64,000 nt of DNA from Lachnospiraceae bacterium (GCA_017395635.1 JAFQOE010000047.1:98696-162695); one strand, 5' to 3'. Counted from the stretch's first letter, positions 18,457 through 28,755 are shown. Notes: generated from the sequence alone by a model not told the origin. Translations and numbers: made by a program.

Positions 18457-20724
18457 TCATTGCAAAAATACATCAACAAAATACTCTATTCCATCTGTTT
18501 CTATGGTAATTGCTCCACTATCTTTTGTCAAATATATCTTTCTTGTATATTGCCTTAATCTCTCCATTACTTCTTTGGAAGGATGACCATAACGATTTCG
18601 CTCCGCAACTGATATACACGCAATTGCAGGCCTTAGTTTTCTCAAAAAAGCATCCGATGTAGAGGTCGCCGAGCCATGATGTGCCACTTTAAGTACCTCC
18701 ACAGTATCTGTTATATCATTCAATATTGATTGTTCTGCTTCTACATTCAAATCCCCTGTCAGCAACATATCAAAATCACCATAATTCATCTGTAACACGA
18801 TGCACCCCTCATTCTTATCCTCATATATTTGTTGCAACGGATTCAAACACTGAAACAAAACTCCATCCAATTCAAGAAAATCACCTTTTTTCATATAATA
18901 TACTGCACAACCTCGTTTTTTCGCTAAATCCACTAGCTCCAAATATGCTTTATCCGGATTGGAAATTGCAGGAAACACCATATTATCTACTTCAATCAGT
19001 TCATCTTCTAACAATTCCTTAACGCCACTATAGTGATCACTATCGCTATGAGTCACAAAGAGATAATCTATCGTCGCCGCACCATAATATTTCAATCCAT
19101 TTTTCAACACATATTGACCAATACGATTTTTCGAGCTACTTCCACCATCTATCAACACATGTCTCTGATATTTGGTACGGATATAAATAGCATCACCTTG
19201 TCCCACATCAAACATGCATATTTTTACCTGTGTCGGCAACAAAAACACACCAAATGATAACATTAATAATACAAGGAAAACCTTAGATACTCGCTTACAA
19301 TTTCCGTACGAAAAATATACTCCTATCGCTAAAAAAACATAATACAATACGATCCACCAAACTTCCGGCTTTCCTGTACATAGAGTATGTCCCGGCAACC
19401 GTTCCATAACACAACACAACATTTCATAAAATGCAAATATGCCATCTGCAATATACGCCGGTATCAAAGCTAAGCCTACTGAAAAAACACCTATCACACC
19501 ACAAAAAATCAGCATCGCCAATAAAATATTCATAAGCGGAACTACAATCACATTTAAAAATATACTGTATAAAGGTATCTCATAAAAATGATATAGCATT
19601 ATAGGTGTCAAAACTAACTGGACACTAATACTGACAAACAATCCGTCTAAACATTTAGGAATTTTGGTACTCCATTGCTTCCACATAGGGTGTATCAGCA
19701 CAATTCCCAAAACTGCACCAAATGACAACAAAAAACCAACCTGTGTAATTTGATATGGATTATTCACCAACATAATGAGTAATGCAAGTGCAACAGCCGT
19801 CAAACCATCATATTTCCGACCGAAAACATCCGCTCCAATAGACATTACTAACATAATTACTGCCCTATAGGTAGCACCGGAAAGCCCTGTCATTACGCCA
19901 TAAGAAACAATAAATATTACTCCTATACTTGCCGCAATCGAAAAACTTCCCGTTAATCTTCTCAAACATTTATACAAGGTTCCTCCTATCATGGCGATAT
20001 GCAAACCGGATATTGCAATCAAATGTGCAATACCATTCCTTTGATATAACATCTTAATATCTGCATCTAAATTTTTCTTATCCCCCAAGACCATAGCAGT
20101 TGCCAGAGATGCTCGCTTATCATCAAACAAATCTGAAAACACCTTTGCCAAATTCCCCTGTACTTTATCCAAATAGTCTCGCCACAAAATCAAAGCTGTA
20201 TCCACTCGCACAAGCTTCGCTTTTTCTAACGACAACAGGATTCCATTTCCGTATTTATAAGACATCTCATCATAACCACCAGGGTTGCTTGATTCTGAAA
20301 ACTTCCTTACAACCCCTTCTCCTTTAATAGAGCTACCTAATTTCAAATAATAATCTTCCTGGAAATATATCTGTGCTTTTACTGTTATGTTCTCTCCATT
20401 CAACCTCTTTAATTTCACGATATAAGAAGTATCATAGGTTGTTTCTTCTTTTTTCAACACTTTGCCTTCAAACAAAACATTGGTTCCTGATTGTATATCA
20501 CACACATTTGCTATTCTATTCCAGGAATGCATACAAAAAACGCCCAAGAAGAAACAGACCGCTCCTACTATCTGTAGAACCCATCTCTTCTCACGGCGTC
20601 GATTAATCACAACATATATCAAAAAAGCAACTCCCAGAAAACCGACCATATATATTGAACATCTCTTATATAAAACCTCTCCAAGTATGAACAAGATTAC
20701 CCAATATAAGATTGGTCTTTTCAA
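18457..20724 (-). CDS. comEC: DNA uptake channel ComEC/Rec2
   Basis: A 755-residue membrane protein that carries single-stranded DNA across the membrane during transformation. Domains in order: N-terminal membrane segments with a DUF4131-type OB fold, the ComEC competence domain (RNGIAHLIAISGLHIAMIGG at about 230-249), more membrane segments, then a C-terminal metallo-beta-lactamase domain with THSDSDHYSG and VAHHGSATS. It is full length, with both ComEC and Rec2 parts. TTG start behind GGAGG. A short leader of about 15 bp separates it from gerM. Confidence 0.95.
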   Translation of the reverse strand: MKRPILYWVILFILGEVLYKRCSIYMVGFLGVAFLIYVVINRRREKRWVLQIVGAVCFFLGVFCMHSWNRIANVCDIQSGTNVLFEGKVLKKEETTYDTSYIVKLKRLNGENITVKAQIYFQEDYYLKLGSSIKGEGVVRKFSESSNPGGYDEMSYKYGNGILLSLEKAKLVRVDTALILWRDYLDKVQGNLAKVFSDLFDDKRASLATAMVLGDKKNLDADIKMLYQRNGIAHLIAISGLHIAMIGGTLYKCLRRLTGSFSIAASIGVIFIVSYGVMTGLSGATYRAVIMLVMSIGADVFGRKYDGLTAVALALLIMLVNNPYQITQVGFLLSFGAVLGIVLIHPMWKQWSTKIPKCLDGLFVSISVQLVLTPIMLYHFYEIPLYSIFLNVIVVPLMNILLAMLIFCGVIGVFSVGLALIPAYIADGIFAFYEMLCCVMERLPGHTLCTGKPEVWWIVLYYVFLAIGVYFSYGNCKRVSKVFLVLLMLSFGVFLLPTQVKICMFDVGQGDAIYIRTKYQRHVLIDGGSSSKNRIGQYVLKNGLKYYGAATIDYLFVTHSDSDHYSGVKELLEDELIEVDNMVFPAISNPDKAYLELVDLAKKRGCAVYYMKKGDFLELDGVLFQCLNPLQQIYEDKNEGCIVLQMNYGDFDMLLTGDLNVEAEQSILNDITDTVEVLKVAHHGSATSTSDAFLRKLRPAIACISVAERNRYGHPSKEVMERLRQYTRKIYLTKDSGAITIETDGIEYFVDVFLQ

Positions 20725-20739
20725 TTATTCATCTGCCTC

Positions 20740-21678
20740 CTATTCTACCAAGTCCAAATTGCGTTCAAAAATACCATCAAAAGGCATTGTTTCACGGAAA
20801 AACTGTAATTTCTCTCCATTTTTCAAAAACTGCACCTTTGATACATTCGGTAATTCTACCAGCGAATTAACCACAGAATACACAATAACATCATTTTTAA
20901 GTGGATTGGCAGTATCATAAAATTCTTCACTTAAATCTACATAACAAATACCATTGTTTACAGAAATATTATTAATTTTAATTTCATCCGAAAGCGTTGC
21001 CATATAGCCATCTTCTTCCGGCCCTTCAATCAATGATTCTACTACCAGTCTCGCAAGTGATGTGGTATTAGAAATTTCCACCGTCTGTTGATATTCTTTC
21101 AAAAGTTCACCAGTCTCATTTGCAAAATATAATACAATTGTTCCCGTCTGTTTATATCCACTTTTATCACCAAAATTCATCGTAAAAGAATCTCTGTCAA
21201 AGGATTCCACAATTGTAGCTGTTTCCGGATCCTTATTGGCCAAATCTTTTAACGAAATGCTGACGGACTCCACTTCTTTCAACTGCAAAATCGTCCATGC
21301 CACACAAGTCTTAAAAAACATCAAACTTTCCGCATTCACAGAATCATATAAGATATTAAACGAAATTCTAACACTGTCTTGAACATCATCATATTCCGCA
21401 TGCAAATATGTGATACCTGCAGGTATCGGCGTTTGATACTCCGCAGCAGCATTTTCATGGACCATATATTGCACAATACTACGCACTACATCAGCAGTTT
21501 CACCACGTTGTAATGTATATGCTACCGGATATAAATCCGTTTTATCTGTATTGACAAAAAATACATATATCTGATTCTTTTTCAATGTAGGAAGTTCCTG
21601 TTCTTCTACTGTTTTCGCCGAACATGCAGTTAACACTATTGCAAATAAGAAGAACACTAGTCCTTTTATCTTTTTCAT
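20740..21678 (-). CDS. GerMN-domain lipoprotein
   Basis: A 312-residue exported lipoprotein with lipobox LTACS near residue 20, followed by two GerMN repeats: residues about 35-165, and 170-300 starting TIVLYFANETGELLKEY. GerM proteins act in spore formation and germination in Bacillus and are found near cell-wall machinery in clostridia. The ATG at 21678 follows AAGGTG, so the in-frame GTG three codons earlier is not preferred. It lies between the sensor kinase and comEC in the same operon. Confidence 0.85.
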   Translation of the reverse strand: MKKIKGLVFFLFAIVLTACSAKTVEEQELPTLKKNQIYVFFVNTDKTDLYPVAYTLQRGETADVVRSIVQYMVHENAAAEYQTPIPAGITYLHAEYDDVQDSVRISFNILYDSVNAESLMFFKTCVAWTILQLKEVESVSISLKDLANKDPETATIVESFDRDSFTMNFGDKSGYKQTGTIVLYFANETGELLKEYQQTVEISNTTSLARLVVESLIEGPEEDGYMATLSDEIKINNISVNNGICYVDLSEEFYDTANPLKNDVIVYSVVNSLVELPNVSKVQFLKNGEKLQFFRETMPFDGIFERNLDLVE

Positions 21679-21713
21679 CCTAATCACCTTCTGTCATTAC
21701 ACATTATATCTTT

Positions 21714-23228
21714 CTAACTTATATACTTCAAAGGGATTCGCACAGTAAATGTTGTTCCTTCACCTGGTTGCGAATACAACTTAATCGCACCCTTATGCAT
21801 CAAAATCGCATTACGTGTAATCGCAAGACCCAATCCCGTTCCACCGGTTTCTCTGCTTCTGGCTTTATCTATACGATAAAAACGCTCAAATATCTGAGAT
21901 TGACAATCCTCAGGTATTCCAAGACCATTATCCTGTACCTTAACATAGAAAAACTTATGGTCAGCATTCAAGGATACATGTACATTACCACCTTCATTGT
22001 TATACTTAACAGCATTTTCAATCAAATTTGAAAATGCCAAAGAAAGTTTCACTTCATCAATTTCTCCTACTACTTCACGAAAACTTTCAAATACTAATTC
22101 AATATTACGCTTTGCCGCCAGTGGCTTAATACGCTTTAGCAACAACTCTAATAAGGCATTAATATTAACTTGTTCAATATTCAATTCCGCAGCTTTTTTA
22201 TCCATCTTAACCAAAGTCAACAAATCATTAATGATCTTTGTTTCACGGTCAATTTCTTCCACCATATCAGACATGAATTCACGATACATTTCATTTGGCA
22301 CCTCTTCCTGCATCAACAGAGAATCCGCCAAAACCTTCATAGAAGTAATAGGTGTTTTTAATTCATGCGAGACATTTGATACAAATTCCTGTCTGGACTC
22401 CTCTAGCACACGCATTTTTTCAATCAATGCATTAAAAGAATCCGTAAGATCTGTCAATTCATGAAAACGAACCACTCCCTCAATCGTATCCAAATGCCCC
22501 TCTTTCAAGGCAGCCAACTGACGACTCAATCTCTTAATTCCCAAGACGCTAATGTACGCAATAAACCATGCTGCAATAATAGAAAGTAGCGAAAACAAAA
22601 CATGCAACACGTGAACTTGTGTTGCAATATATTCATTGGTGTCTTCAATGTCCTGTAATGAAACAGTAGCAATCATAGCACCATTCACTACTTTGTTAGT
22701 ATTCACAATAGGAACAATTATCTCGGCATAATTATCAACCATACGAACGTTCCTATCCTTCTCACCACGCATCACACGGAACACTTCATCATAAACCATA
22801 TAGTTACCTTGATCAATTGTATATGTATCCTTCACAATCTGATACTTCGAATCAATTACTAGAATACGTCCTTCCCATACATTGGCAAGCTGATCAATTT
22901 CCACATTCAAATTGTCTTGTGATGATTCAATTATAAATTGATTAATTAATATCTGGTTACCTAGAATGCTACACTGATTCTGTACCAATAGAAGTTTCTC
23001 TTCTATCGTCTTATTGTTATAGGCACCCTGTAATAATTGACCAAACAAAATTATTATTATCTGCGATAACAATAGAAAAGAAACAAAAATCAACACCCTA
23101 AGACTTCGAAATGGATTGGTTTTCTTCTTACTTTTTAAAATAGTAACCCACTCCCCACTTTGTTTGAATATATTTTGGATCCCCTGGGGTCGTTTCAATC
23201 TTCTCACGCAATCTACGAACATGTACAT
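21714..23228 (-). CDS. Sensor histidine kinase with extracytoplasmic sensor and HAMP
   Basis: Domains in order: a membrane segment at about 46-66, an extracytoplasmic sensor of about 120 residues, a second membrane segment at about 185-207, HAMP, the dimerisation domain with phospho-acceptor His in SNVSHELKTP, and an ATPase domain with N box (FSNLIENAVKYN), DNGLGIP and GTGLGLAI. It resembles WalK/PhoR-like kinases but lacks a PAS domain. The start is unsettled. The first ATG overlaps the response regulator by 101 bp. A coupled start near 23141, behind GGGGAG, would use a rare ATT codon but gives a short cytoplasmic N-terminus. Confidence 0.9.
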   Translation of the reverse strand: MYMFVDCVRRLKRPQGIQNIFKQSGEWVTILKSKKKTNPFRSLRVLIFVSFLLLSQIIIILFGQLLQGAYNNKTIEEKLLLVQNQCSILGNQILINQFIIESSQDNLNVEIDQLANVWEGRILVIDSKYQIVKDTYTIDQGNYMVYDEVFRVMRGEKDRNVRMVDNYAEIIVPIVNTNKVVNGAMIATVSLQDIEDTNEYIATQVHVLHVLFSLLSIIAAWFIAYISVLGIKRLSRQLAALKEGHLDTIEGVVRFHELTDLTDSFNALIEKMRVLEESRQEFVSNVSHELKTPITSMKVLADSLLMQEEVPNEMYREFMSDMVEEIDRETKIINDLLTLVKMDKKAAELNIEQVNINALLELLLKRIKPLAAKRNIELVFESFREVVGEIDEVKLSLAFSNLIENAVKYNNEGGNVHVSLNADHKFFYVKVQDNGLGIPEDCQSQIFERFYRIDKARSRETGGTGLGLAITRNAILMHKGAIKLYSQPGEGTTFTVRIPLKYIS

Positions 23229-23814
23229 CTACTGTACGACCATCCCCAAGTGCATCACTTCCCCATACTTCTTTGAGTAAGTCATCTCTCGAATAAATCT
23301 TATTTGGATGAAATAACAGCAAGGTAAGAATATTAAACTCTTTGGCTGTCAAATTAATCTCTTTTCCTGCAATCGACACACGACGGCTATCTAATTCAAT
23401 CGTCATCTCACCTTCCACTAACCGTTTCGGAGCCGGGTTAGCAGGTGCTTTTTTCTGATTTCTACGAATGATTGCCTTGATACGCGCTTTTACTTCAAGA
23501 ATATTAAAAGGTTTGGTAATATAATCATCCGCACCATATTCAAGACCTAAAATCTTGTCCATATCATCACCCTTTGCAGTCAACATGATAATTGGCACAT
23601 CAGAAAACTCGCGAATAGACTGGCACACCTCAAATCCGGAAAGTCCCGGCAGCATAACATCTAACAGAATAATATCAAAATCATTATTCTTTGCTAATTC
23701 CAGTGCTTCTTCACCATCATAAGCTGCAGTAACTTCCATCTCATCCTGCTCTAAAGAAAACTTAATTCCTTTAACAATCAATTTTTCATCATCAACAACC
23801 AAAACCTTTTTCAT
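23128..23814 (-). CDS. OmpR/PhoB-family response regulator
   Basis: A 228-residue regulator with a receiver domain (phospho-acceptor Asp52 in ILLDVMLPG, acidic pocket DDE at 8-10, switch region MLTAKGD) and a C-terminal winged helix (RTVDVHVRRLREKI and WGVGYYF). It is paired with the kinase that overlaps its 3' end. Similarity to WalR/PhoP types is general; the target genes cannot be read off. Good Shine-Dalgarno GGAGAG before ATG. Confidence 0.94.
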   Translation of the reverse strand: MKKVLVVDDEKLIVKGIKFSLEQDEMEVTAAYDGEEALELAKNNDFDIILLDVMLPGLSGFEVCQSIREFSDVPIIMLTAKGDDMDKILGLEYGADDYITKPFNILEVKARIKAIIRRNQKKAPANPAPKRLVEGEMTIELDSRRVSIAGKEINLTAKEFNILTLLLFHPNKIYSRDDLLKEVWGSDALGDGRTVDVHVRRLREKIETTPGDPKYIQTKWGVGYYFKK

Positions 23815-23843
23815 CCTTACTCTCCTCTATATGCAAAGATACT

Positions 23844-24410
23844 TTATACCTTTATTAAACTCTTGATTTTATTAAATACACCTTCTTTGATACCAGGAAT
23901 ATCCATCAATTCCTCTATTGTTTCAAATGATCCATGTTCTTCCCGATATTGAATGATAATATCCGCCTTAGACTCACCAATTCCAGGTAATGTCATCAGC
24001 ATATCTTTGTCTGCTTGATTAATATTCACTAATCCATCTTCTACTTCATCATTCGATGTAGCTTCATAAAGACTTGGAACATAGATTGTTTGACCATCTT
24101 TTACCTGCTCTGCCTGATTCAATGCTTCCGGTCTGGCATCATCGGTAACACCTCCTGCCATTTCCAAAGCCTCACAAACACGAGCCCCAACCTTTAATGA
24201 ATAAACACCTGGTTGTTCGACACAACCACATACATAAACATACACTAAAGAAGCCTCTTGTGTAGTTGTTGCTATCGCTTCTTGTTCTGTATTCACAGAA
24301 TAATTAGCTGATGATGTATTCTTTTCTGCCGTCATCACTTCACCTTGCTTCGAACATCCAATCAAACAAGATACTCCTAGCACCAATAGTAAAATAATTA
24401 TATTTTTCAA
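23844..24410 (-). CDS. comEA: ComEA-like DNA-binding lipoprotein
   Basis: A 188-residue protein with a lipoprotein signal (CLIGCSKQ near residue 19), a SLBB-type domain (VYVCGCVEQPGVYSL to YVPSL, about 57-115) and a C-terminal helix-hairpin-helix pair (VNINQADKDMLMTLPGIG) that binds double-stranded DNA at the cell surface for uptake by ComEC. B. subtilis ComEA is anchored by a membrane helix; here a lipid anchor is predicted instead. TTG start behind AGGAG. It is the first gene of the comEA-kinase-gerM-comEC-holA operon. Confidence 0.9.
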   Translation of the reverse strand: MKNIIILLLVLGVSCLIGCSKQGEVMTAEKNTSSANYSVNTEQEAIATTTQEASLVYVYVCGCVEQPGVYSLKVGARVCEALEMAGGVTDDARPEALNQAEQVKDGQTIYVPSLYEATSNDEVEDGLVNINQADKDMLMTLPGIGESKADIIIQYREEHGSFETIEELMDIPGIKEGVFNKIKSLIKV

Positions 24411-24487
24411 TTCGTCACACTCCTAACTATAGATATCTCCATAATAGTAGCGTGCCCCTTAATAAAATGAAATTTAGATACTGTTTC

Positions 24488-24516
24488 ATCATACCTAATT
24501 TTCATTTAATTTACAA
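24488..24516 (-). promoter_or_regulatory. Probable sigma-A promoter of the comEA operon
   Basis: -35 TTGTAA (24511-24516), a 17-bp spacer and -10 TATGAT (24488-24493) on the minus strand, about 78 bp before the comEA TTG. Confidence 0.55.
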
Positions 24517-24593
24517 CCATTTTGCGTATGTTTATCTTTTCTTAAGGTTTAAAACTTTTATAGTAAAAACACTCTATTTATTAACACTTTGCA

Positions 24594-24630
24594 CAAAAAA
24601 ATGTTTTTCATTCATATAAAAACACTATGG
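24594..24630 (-). terminator. Terminator after the DMT-type gene
   Basis: On the minus strand TGTTTTT and AAAAACA form a stem around a short loop, followed by a run of seven T. AU-rich but well placed, just after the stop of the small membrane protein. Confidence 0.6.
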
Positions 24631-24643
24631 TATTAGACTCTAT

Positions 24644-25084
24644 TTACTTTTCCCATTTAAACAGAATAATTCCACAGATTGCAATAACAATCCCAAGTAA
24701 CTTTGTCCATGAAAACTCTGTCTTTTCTATACCAAACAATCCAAACAATTCAACCAGATATCCAACCAACACTTGTGTAATCACTATTGCTAAAGTTGCT
24801 TGTGCCGGACCCAATGAGGACATACTCTGTATTACCGTAAATGTAATAAATGCTCCTATAATACCACCGCAAAGCATATATTTGTGCTCAATCTTAAACA
24901 AATCCCCCACTGAGACTTTACCCATTTCCGAAAACAGATAAAAACCCACACAAACTAAAAATCCTGTAAGCTGAACAAAACTATTGGTCAGCCATGGTCC
25001 TGTTTCCTTTGTAACTCCAGTGTTGAAAACACCTTGAATTGCCATCAACGCACCGGATAACATTGCAATCAAAAAGCCCCACAT
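24644..25084 (-). CDS. DMT-superfamily YdcZ/DUF606-type membrane protein
   Basis: A 146-residue protein with five hydrophobic segments, matching the short EamA-like family DUF606 (YdcZ). The sequence GALMAIQGVFN near the start and ATLAIVITQVLVGYLVELFG in the fourth segment are typical. Members may work as homo- or heterodimers, and their substrate is not established. The ATG at 25084 has GGAGG seven bases upstream. The earlier in-frame ATG at 25099 would overlap that site. Confidence 0.82.
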   Translation of the reverse strand: MWGFLIAMLSGALMAIQGVFNTGVTKETGPWLTNSFVQLTGFLVCVGFYLFSEMGKVSVGDLFKIEHKYMLCGGIIGAFITFTVIQSMSSLGPAQATLAIVITQVLVGYLVELFGLFGIEKTEFSWTKLLGIVIAICGIILFKWEK

Positions 25085-25125
25085 ACGACATTCCTCCATC
25101 TTCTATAATTTGTAGGATTATATTT

Positions 25126-25153
25126 TGTAACTGTAAGCATCTTATCAGTTACA
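25126..25153. repeat. Stem-loop repeat, GTAACT/AGTTAC family (copy 1)
   Basis: Arms TGTAACTG and CAGTTACA with a 12-base loop, between the solute-binding protein gene and the DMT gene. The arms match four other copies in the window apart from the innermost base pair, which is G-C here instead of A-T. Confidence 0.6.
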
Positions 25154-25196
25154 TTTTCTGTCATAGTATATGAGACTTTTCAACTATTTTATTCAA

Positions 25197-26540
25197 TTAC
25201 TCTATCTTTTCTTCCATTGTTTGTTGTAGCAGATCTAATTGTTCTTTTGCATTTTTACCCGACCATATTTCATCAAAAGCGATTCCACTTTCCGATAAAT
25301 AATCTCCTAAAACCATAACCTTTGGCACCGACTTTGAATTCAAATACTGCGCATAAACCACAGCCTGCATCGAATCAAACTTATCTTTTTGATTCACAAC
25401 CGGAAGTTTTCCATTTCCATCATACTGTGACTTGGCACAAGTAAGACTTAAATACATTCCAAACATATTACCCAAGGCTGTATTCTCGCCATATGGATTT
25501 ACAAACGCACTATAGGTAGTTGAAAATGTAGTAGATGACATATCTTGCGTCAAACTAGGCACATAAGACACTTGATAATTCGTAGTTACTGACTCTGTTA
25601 CACTTTCCGATTCAGTTTCATCACCACTATTTTCGGTATTTTGTTCTACTTTATTTTCATTGACTGCCTGCATCTCATATAAAGTAGGTAAAATATCGGA
25701 CTTGCAAAGCCCCAACACTAATGTACCATCTTTAATACGATTCGAAATAGTATCATGAGAAATATTATTTTTATTCATCCACAAGTATGCACTTAAAGAT
25801 TGAAAGTATTCCATAGCCGCAATACAATTCTCATTATTTACCTTGAACTCTTTTGGAGCATCACCATTTTCTCCAAACAAATTGGCATAAGACGCAATAA
25901 ACATAGAGTTTATATATGGATCTGCCACATCCCAACGGAATATCGCTTTTGTGGATCCTGTGTCCTCGTATTCGTCCAAGAAAGTCAATATATCATCAAT
26001 TGAGGCTGGAGCTGTTTGTAACAAATTCGCATCATACACAAGACAATATGTATCAAAATATAACGGATAACCATATTGTTTCCCCTGATACGTAATTGCC
26101 CCTTTTGCCACTTCCGGATAATTCTCACTCCAAAATGCATCATCAAACCAATCATTTTCTTCTGCCATGCCACTTTCTGTAGCAAGCTGAAGTTGATCAT
26201 TTCCCAATAAATATACATCCGGACCTTCACCTTTTTGATTTGCCTGATTCATGTCTTCAAACAAGTTAATCCCGTCATAATACAAAAGAGTAACCTTGAC
26301 AGAATATTCTTTTTCAAATTGCTTTGCGGCACTTTCCAACCATGTTTGATCCGTTTTACTGGTATACCAACAAGTTAAAGTTTCTGCTTTCGCCTGTTCC
26401 TTCCACTGCCCCATAAGCATTTCATAACTGATTGGTTGCTGTTTCGTAGCACCTTCCTTTGATTGCTTCATTTCACAACCAGACAACAAACCACATAACA
26501 ACACAAATACAAGCATGAATACTATTCTCTTTCTATTCAT
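25197..26540 (-). CDS. Extracellular solute-binding lipoprotein
   Basis: A 447-residue family 1-type solute-binding protein. It has a lipoprotein signal with lipobox LSGCE near residue 22, a binding fold starting LTCWYTSKTDQTWLESAAKQ, and GEGPDVYLLGND in the first lobe. A Glu/Ser/Thr-rich insert lies at about 300-320. The ATG at 26540 follows AGAGGT. No permease or ATPase gene is nearby, so it is an orphan binding protein and its ligand is unknown. It lies 74 bp after argB on the same strand. Confidence 0.85.
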   Translation of the reverse strand: MNRKRIVFMLVFVLLCGLLSGCEMKQSKEGATKQQPISYEMLMGQWKEQAKAETLTCWYTSKTDQTWLESAAKQFEKEYSVKVTLLYYDGINLFEDMNQANQKGEGPDVYLLGNDQLQLATESGMAEENDWFDDAFWSENYPEVAKGAITYQGKQYGYPLYFDTYCLVYDANLLQTAPASIDDILTFLDEYEDTGSTKAIFRWDVADPYINSMFIASYANLFGENGDAPKEFKVNNENCIAAMEYFQSLSAYLWMNKNNISHDTISNRIKDGTLVLGLCKSDILPTLYEMQAVNENKVEQNTENSGDETESESVTESVTTNYQVSYVPSLTQDMSSTTFSTTYSAFVNPYGENTALGNMFGMYLSLTCAKSQYDGNGKLPVVNQKDKFDSMQAVVYAQYLNSKSVPKVMVLGDYLSESGIAFDEIWSGKNAKEQLDLLQQTMEEKIE

Positions 26541-26614
26541 TGCATACCTCTGCTTTCTAAAGTAAATGCCATATCTTCTCTTCACAAATCAGAGAAACAA
26601 GAGCAAATAATTCG

Positions 26615-27505
26615 TTAGAATAATGGCTCATTAAGAATTGCTGTTCCAATACCCTTCTCAGTAAAGAACTCTAACAACAGACAATGCTTTACGCGACCAT
26701 CTAATATATGCACTCTTGAAACTCCCTGTTCAATTGCTTCAATACAATTTGTAAGCTTAGGAAGCATTCCTCCACCAACAATACCTTTGTTGATAAATTC
26801 TTTTGCTTCCGAAATATGCATCTCAGAAATCAAGCTAGACTTATCATTTGGATCCATAAATACACCTTCAATATCAGTAAGGAATACTAACTTCTCCGCT
26901 GAAATTGCTTTTGCTACTGCACAAGCCGCATCATCTGCATTAATGTTATAACTTTCAAATTCTTCTGATGAACCAATTGGTGCAATAACCGGAATAAAAT
27001 CATTCTCTAATAAAGTATCCAATAATTTGGCATTAACCGACTGCACTTCTCCTACAAATCCAATATCCTTACCACCCGGAAACTTTTTGGTTACAGTCAT
27101 AAGTCCGGCATCCTTTCCACTGATACCTACGGCATTCAAACCAAGTTTCTGCATCATCTGTACAAGACTTTTATTCACCTTAGAAAGTACCATTTCAGCA
27201 ATTTCCATGGTTTCTGCATCTGTCACACGTAAACCATTGATAAACTCCGGCTCTTTACCAATCATCTCTACCCATTTACTGATTTCCTTACCGCCACCAT
27301 GTACGATAATTGGCTGCATGCCAATCAACTTAAGTAAGGCAACATCCTTAATTACATTAAGTTTCAAATCCTCGTCTAACATAGCACTTCCGCCATATTT
27401 TACAACTACTTTCTTACCGTTAAATTTTTGAATATATGGTAACGCTTCAATCAGTGTTTGTGCCTTTTCAATTACTTTATCCATATCCTGAATATTATTT
27501 GTCAT
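26615..27505 (-). CDS. argB: Acetylglutamate kinase
   Basis: A 296-residue amino-acid kinase for the second step of arginine synthesis (N-acetylglutamate to its phosphate). Visible are KYGGSAM at about 37-43, VHGGGKEIS at about 66-74 and the C-terminal GGGMLPK. The ATG at 27505 has AAGGAA upstream, so an 18-codon upstream extension is not used. It sits 34 bp after argC. Confidence 0.96.
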   Translation of the reverse strand: MTNNIQDMDKVIEKAQTLIEALPYIQKFNGKKVVVKYGGSAMLDEDLKLNVIKDVALLKLIGMQPIIVHGGGKEISKWVEMIGKEPEFINGLRVTDAETMEIAEMVLSKVNKSLVQMMQKLGLNAVGISGKDAGLMTVTKKFPGGKDIGFVGEVQSVNAKLLDTLLENDFIPVIAPIGSSEEFESYNINADDAACAVAKAISAEKLVFLTDIEGVFMDPNDKSSLISEMHISEAKEFINKGIVGGGMLPKLTNCIEAIEQGVSRVHILDGRVKHCLLLEFFTEKGIGTAILNEPLF

Positions 27506-27539
27506 AATGTATTCCTTCTTTCTATTCTTTTCATTAATA

Positions 27540-28580
27540 TTATGGGAACATCGGTGCAAGCTCTAATCCCATGGTTTCCGGCAATCCGAAAATCAAGTTC
27601 ATATTCTGTACCGCTTGACCGGCAGCGCCTTTCACAAGATTATCAAGCGCACCCATCACAACAATACGACCTGTACGTTCATCAATCTTGAAGTTCACAT
27701 CTACATAATTGCTTCCTTCTACCCAACGAGTTTCCGGACAAACATCTTTATCAAGTACACGCACAAAATGTTCATCCTTATAATACTTGTCATAAATCGC
27801 CTTGATTTCTTCATAGGTGTACTGTTTTGTAAAATTACCGTAAGCAGTAACCAAAATACCTCTGTTCATTGGCACCAGATGCGGAGTAAAGTTCAAAAGG
27901 ATTTCTTTACCACAAGCATAACCTAACTGCTCTTCAATCTCTGGTGTATGACGATGACTTGTAACACCATATGCTTTAATATTCTCATTCACTTCACAAT
28001 ACAGGTTGTTAATCTTCGCACCACGTCCGGCCCCGGAAGTTCCTGACTTAGCATCAATGATAATGCTATTCGGATCAATAACACCTTCCTTTACCAATGG
28101 ATAAAGCGAAAGAATAGAGCAGGTTGTATAGCAACCTGGATTTGCAACTAATCGTTTTCCTTTAATATCCTCTCTGTTAATCTCACAAAGACCATATACA
28201 GCTTCTTTTATGTACTCTGGTGACTTATGTTCAATTCCATACCATTTCTCATAAACAGAAACGTCCTTAATACGGAAATCTGCACTCAAATCAACTATCT
28301 TAACCTTAGATAAAATCTCTTCATTTACCAAAGAGGCACAAAGACCTTGTGGTGTTGCAGTAAAAATGACATCTGCTCTCTCTGCCAACTCTTCCATGTT
28401 GTCATCCAAGCACTTAGCATCTACTATTTCAAACATATTACCAAACACTTCATAATATTTCTTATCGATATAACTTCTAGAACCATACCATACAATCTCT
28501 GCTTCTTTATGTCCTAATAATAGTCTTACTAATTCTTGTCCTGCATATCCGGTAGAACCGATGATACCTACTTTAATCAT
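27540..28580 (-). CDS. argC: N-acetyl-gamma-glutamyl-phosphate reductase
   Basis: A 346-residue NADP-dependent enzyme for the third step of arginine synthesis. The N-terminal Rossmann motif is [10 protein letters not shown] (8-17) and the catalytic Cys is in VANPGCYTT (about residue 148). [10 protein letters not shown] is the conserved His region. It is the first gene of argCB, divergent from argG across a promoter-rich gap. argJ, which usually lies between argC and argB, is absent. Confidence 0.97.
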   Translation of the reverse strand: MIKVGIIGSTGYAGQELVRLLLGHKEAEIVWYGSRSYIDKKYYEVFGNMFEIVDAKCLDDNMEELAERADVIFTATPQGLCASLVNEEILSKVKIVDLSADFRIKDVSVYEKWYGIEHKSPEYIKEAVYGLCEINREDIKGKRLVANPGCYTTCSILSLYPLVKEGVIDPNSIIIDAKSGTSGAGRGAKINNLYCEVNENIKAYGVTSHRHTPEIEEQLGYACGKEILLNFTPHLVPMNRGILVTAYGNFTKQYTYEEIKAIYDKYYKDEHFVRVLDKDVCPETRWVEGSNYVDVNFKIDERTGRIVVMGALDNLVKGAAGQAVQNMNLIFGLPETMGLELAPMFP

Positions 28581-28642
28581 AGCTTTATCCTTCTTTCATT
28601 CTTATAGTCTTGATAATCATTTCTTCTAAAATCCAATCTAAT

Positions 28643-28671
28643 ATTATAGCACTGTTTTCTACTTATGTATA
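28643..28671 (-). promoter_or_regulatory. Proximal argC promoter
   Basis: -35 TATACA (28666-28671), a 17-bp spacer and an extended -10 TGCTATAAT (TATAAT at 28643-28648) on the minus strand. The -35 is weak; the TGN extension compensates. Confidence 0.55.
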
Positions 28672-28726
28672 GTGAAATCAAGGGGTTTTATAATTTGTTT
28701 TCTCTATACCTTAATAAGATTTTATA

Positions 28727-28755
28727 ATTATACATATTTTATGCATATTATGCAA
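28727..28755 (-). promoter_or_regulatory. Distal argC promoter overlapped by a palindrome
   Basis: -35 TTGCAT (28750-28755), a 17-bp spacer and -10 TATAAT (28727-28732) on the minus strand. The palindrome TGCATATTATGCA (28742-28754) covers the -35 and half the spacer. TATGCATAAAATATGTATA in the spacer resembles an ARG box. A repressor bound here would block the promoter, and ArgR is the natural candidate. Confidence 0.5.

Noticed and set aside
21997..22464. A 155-residue plus-strand open frame
   Set aside because: Antisense shadow of the histidine kinase domain.
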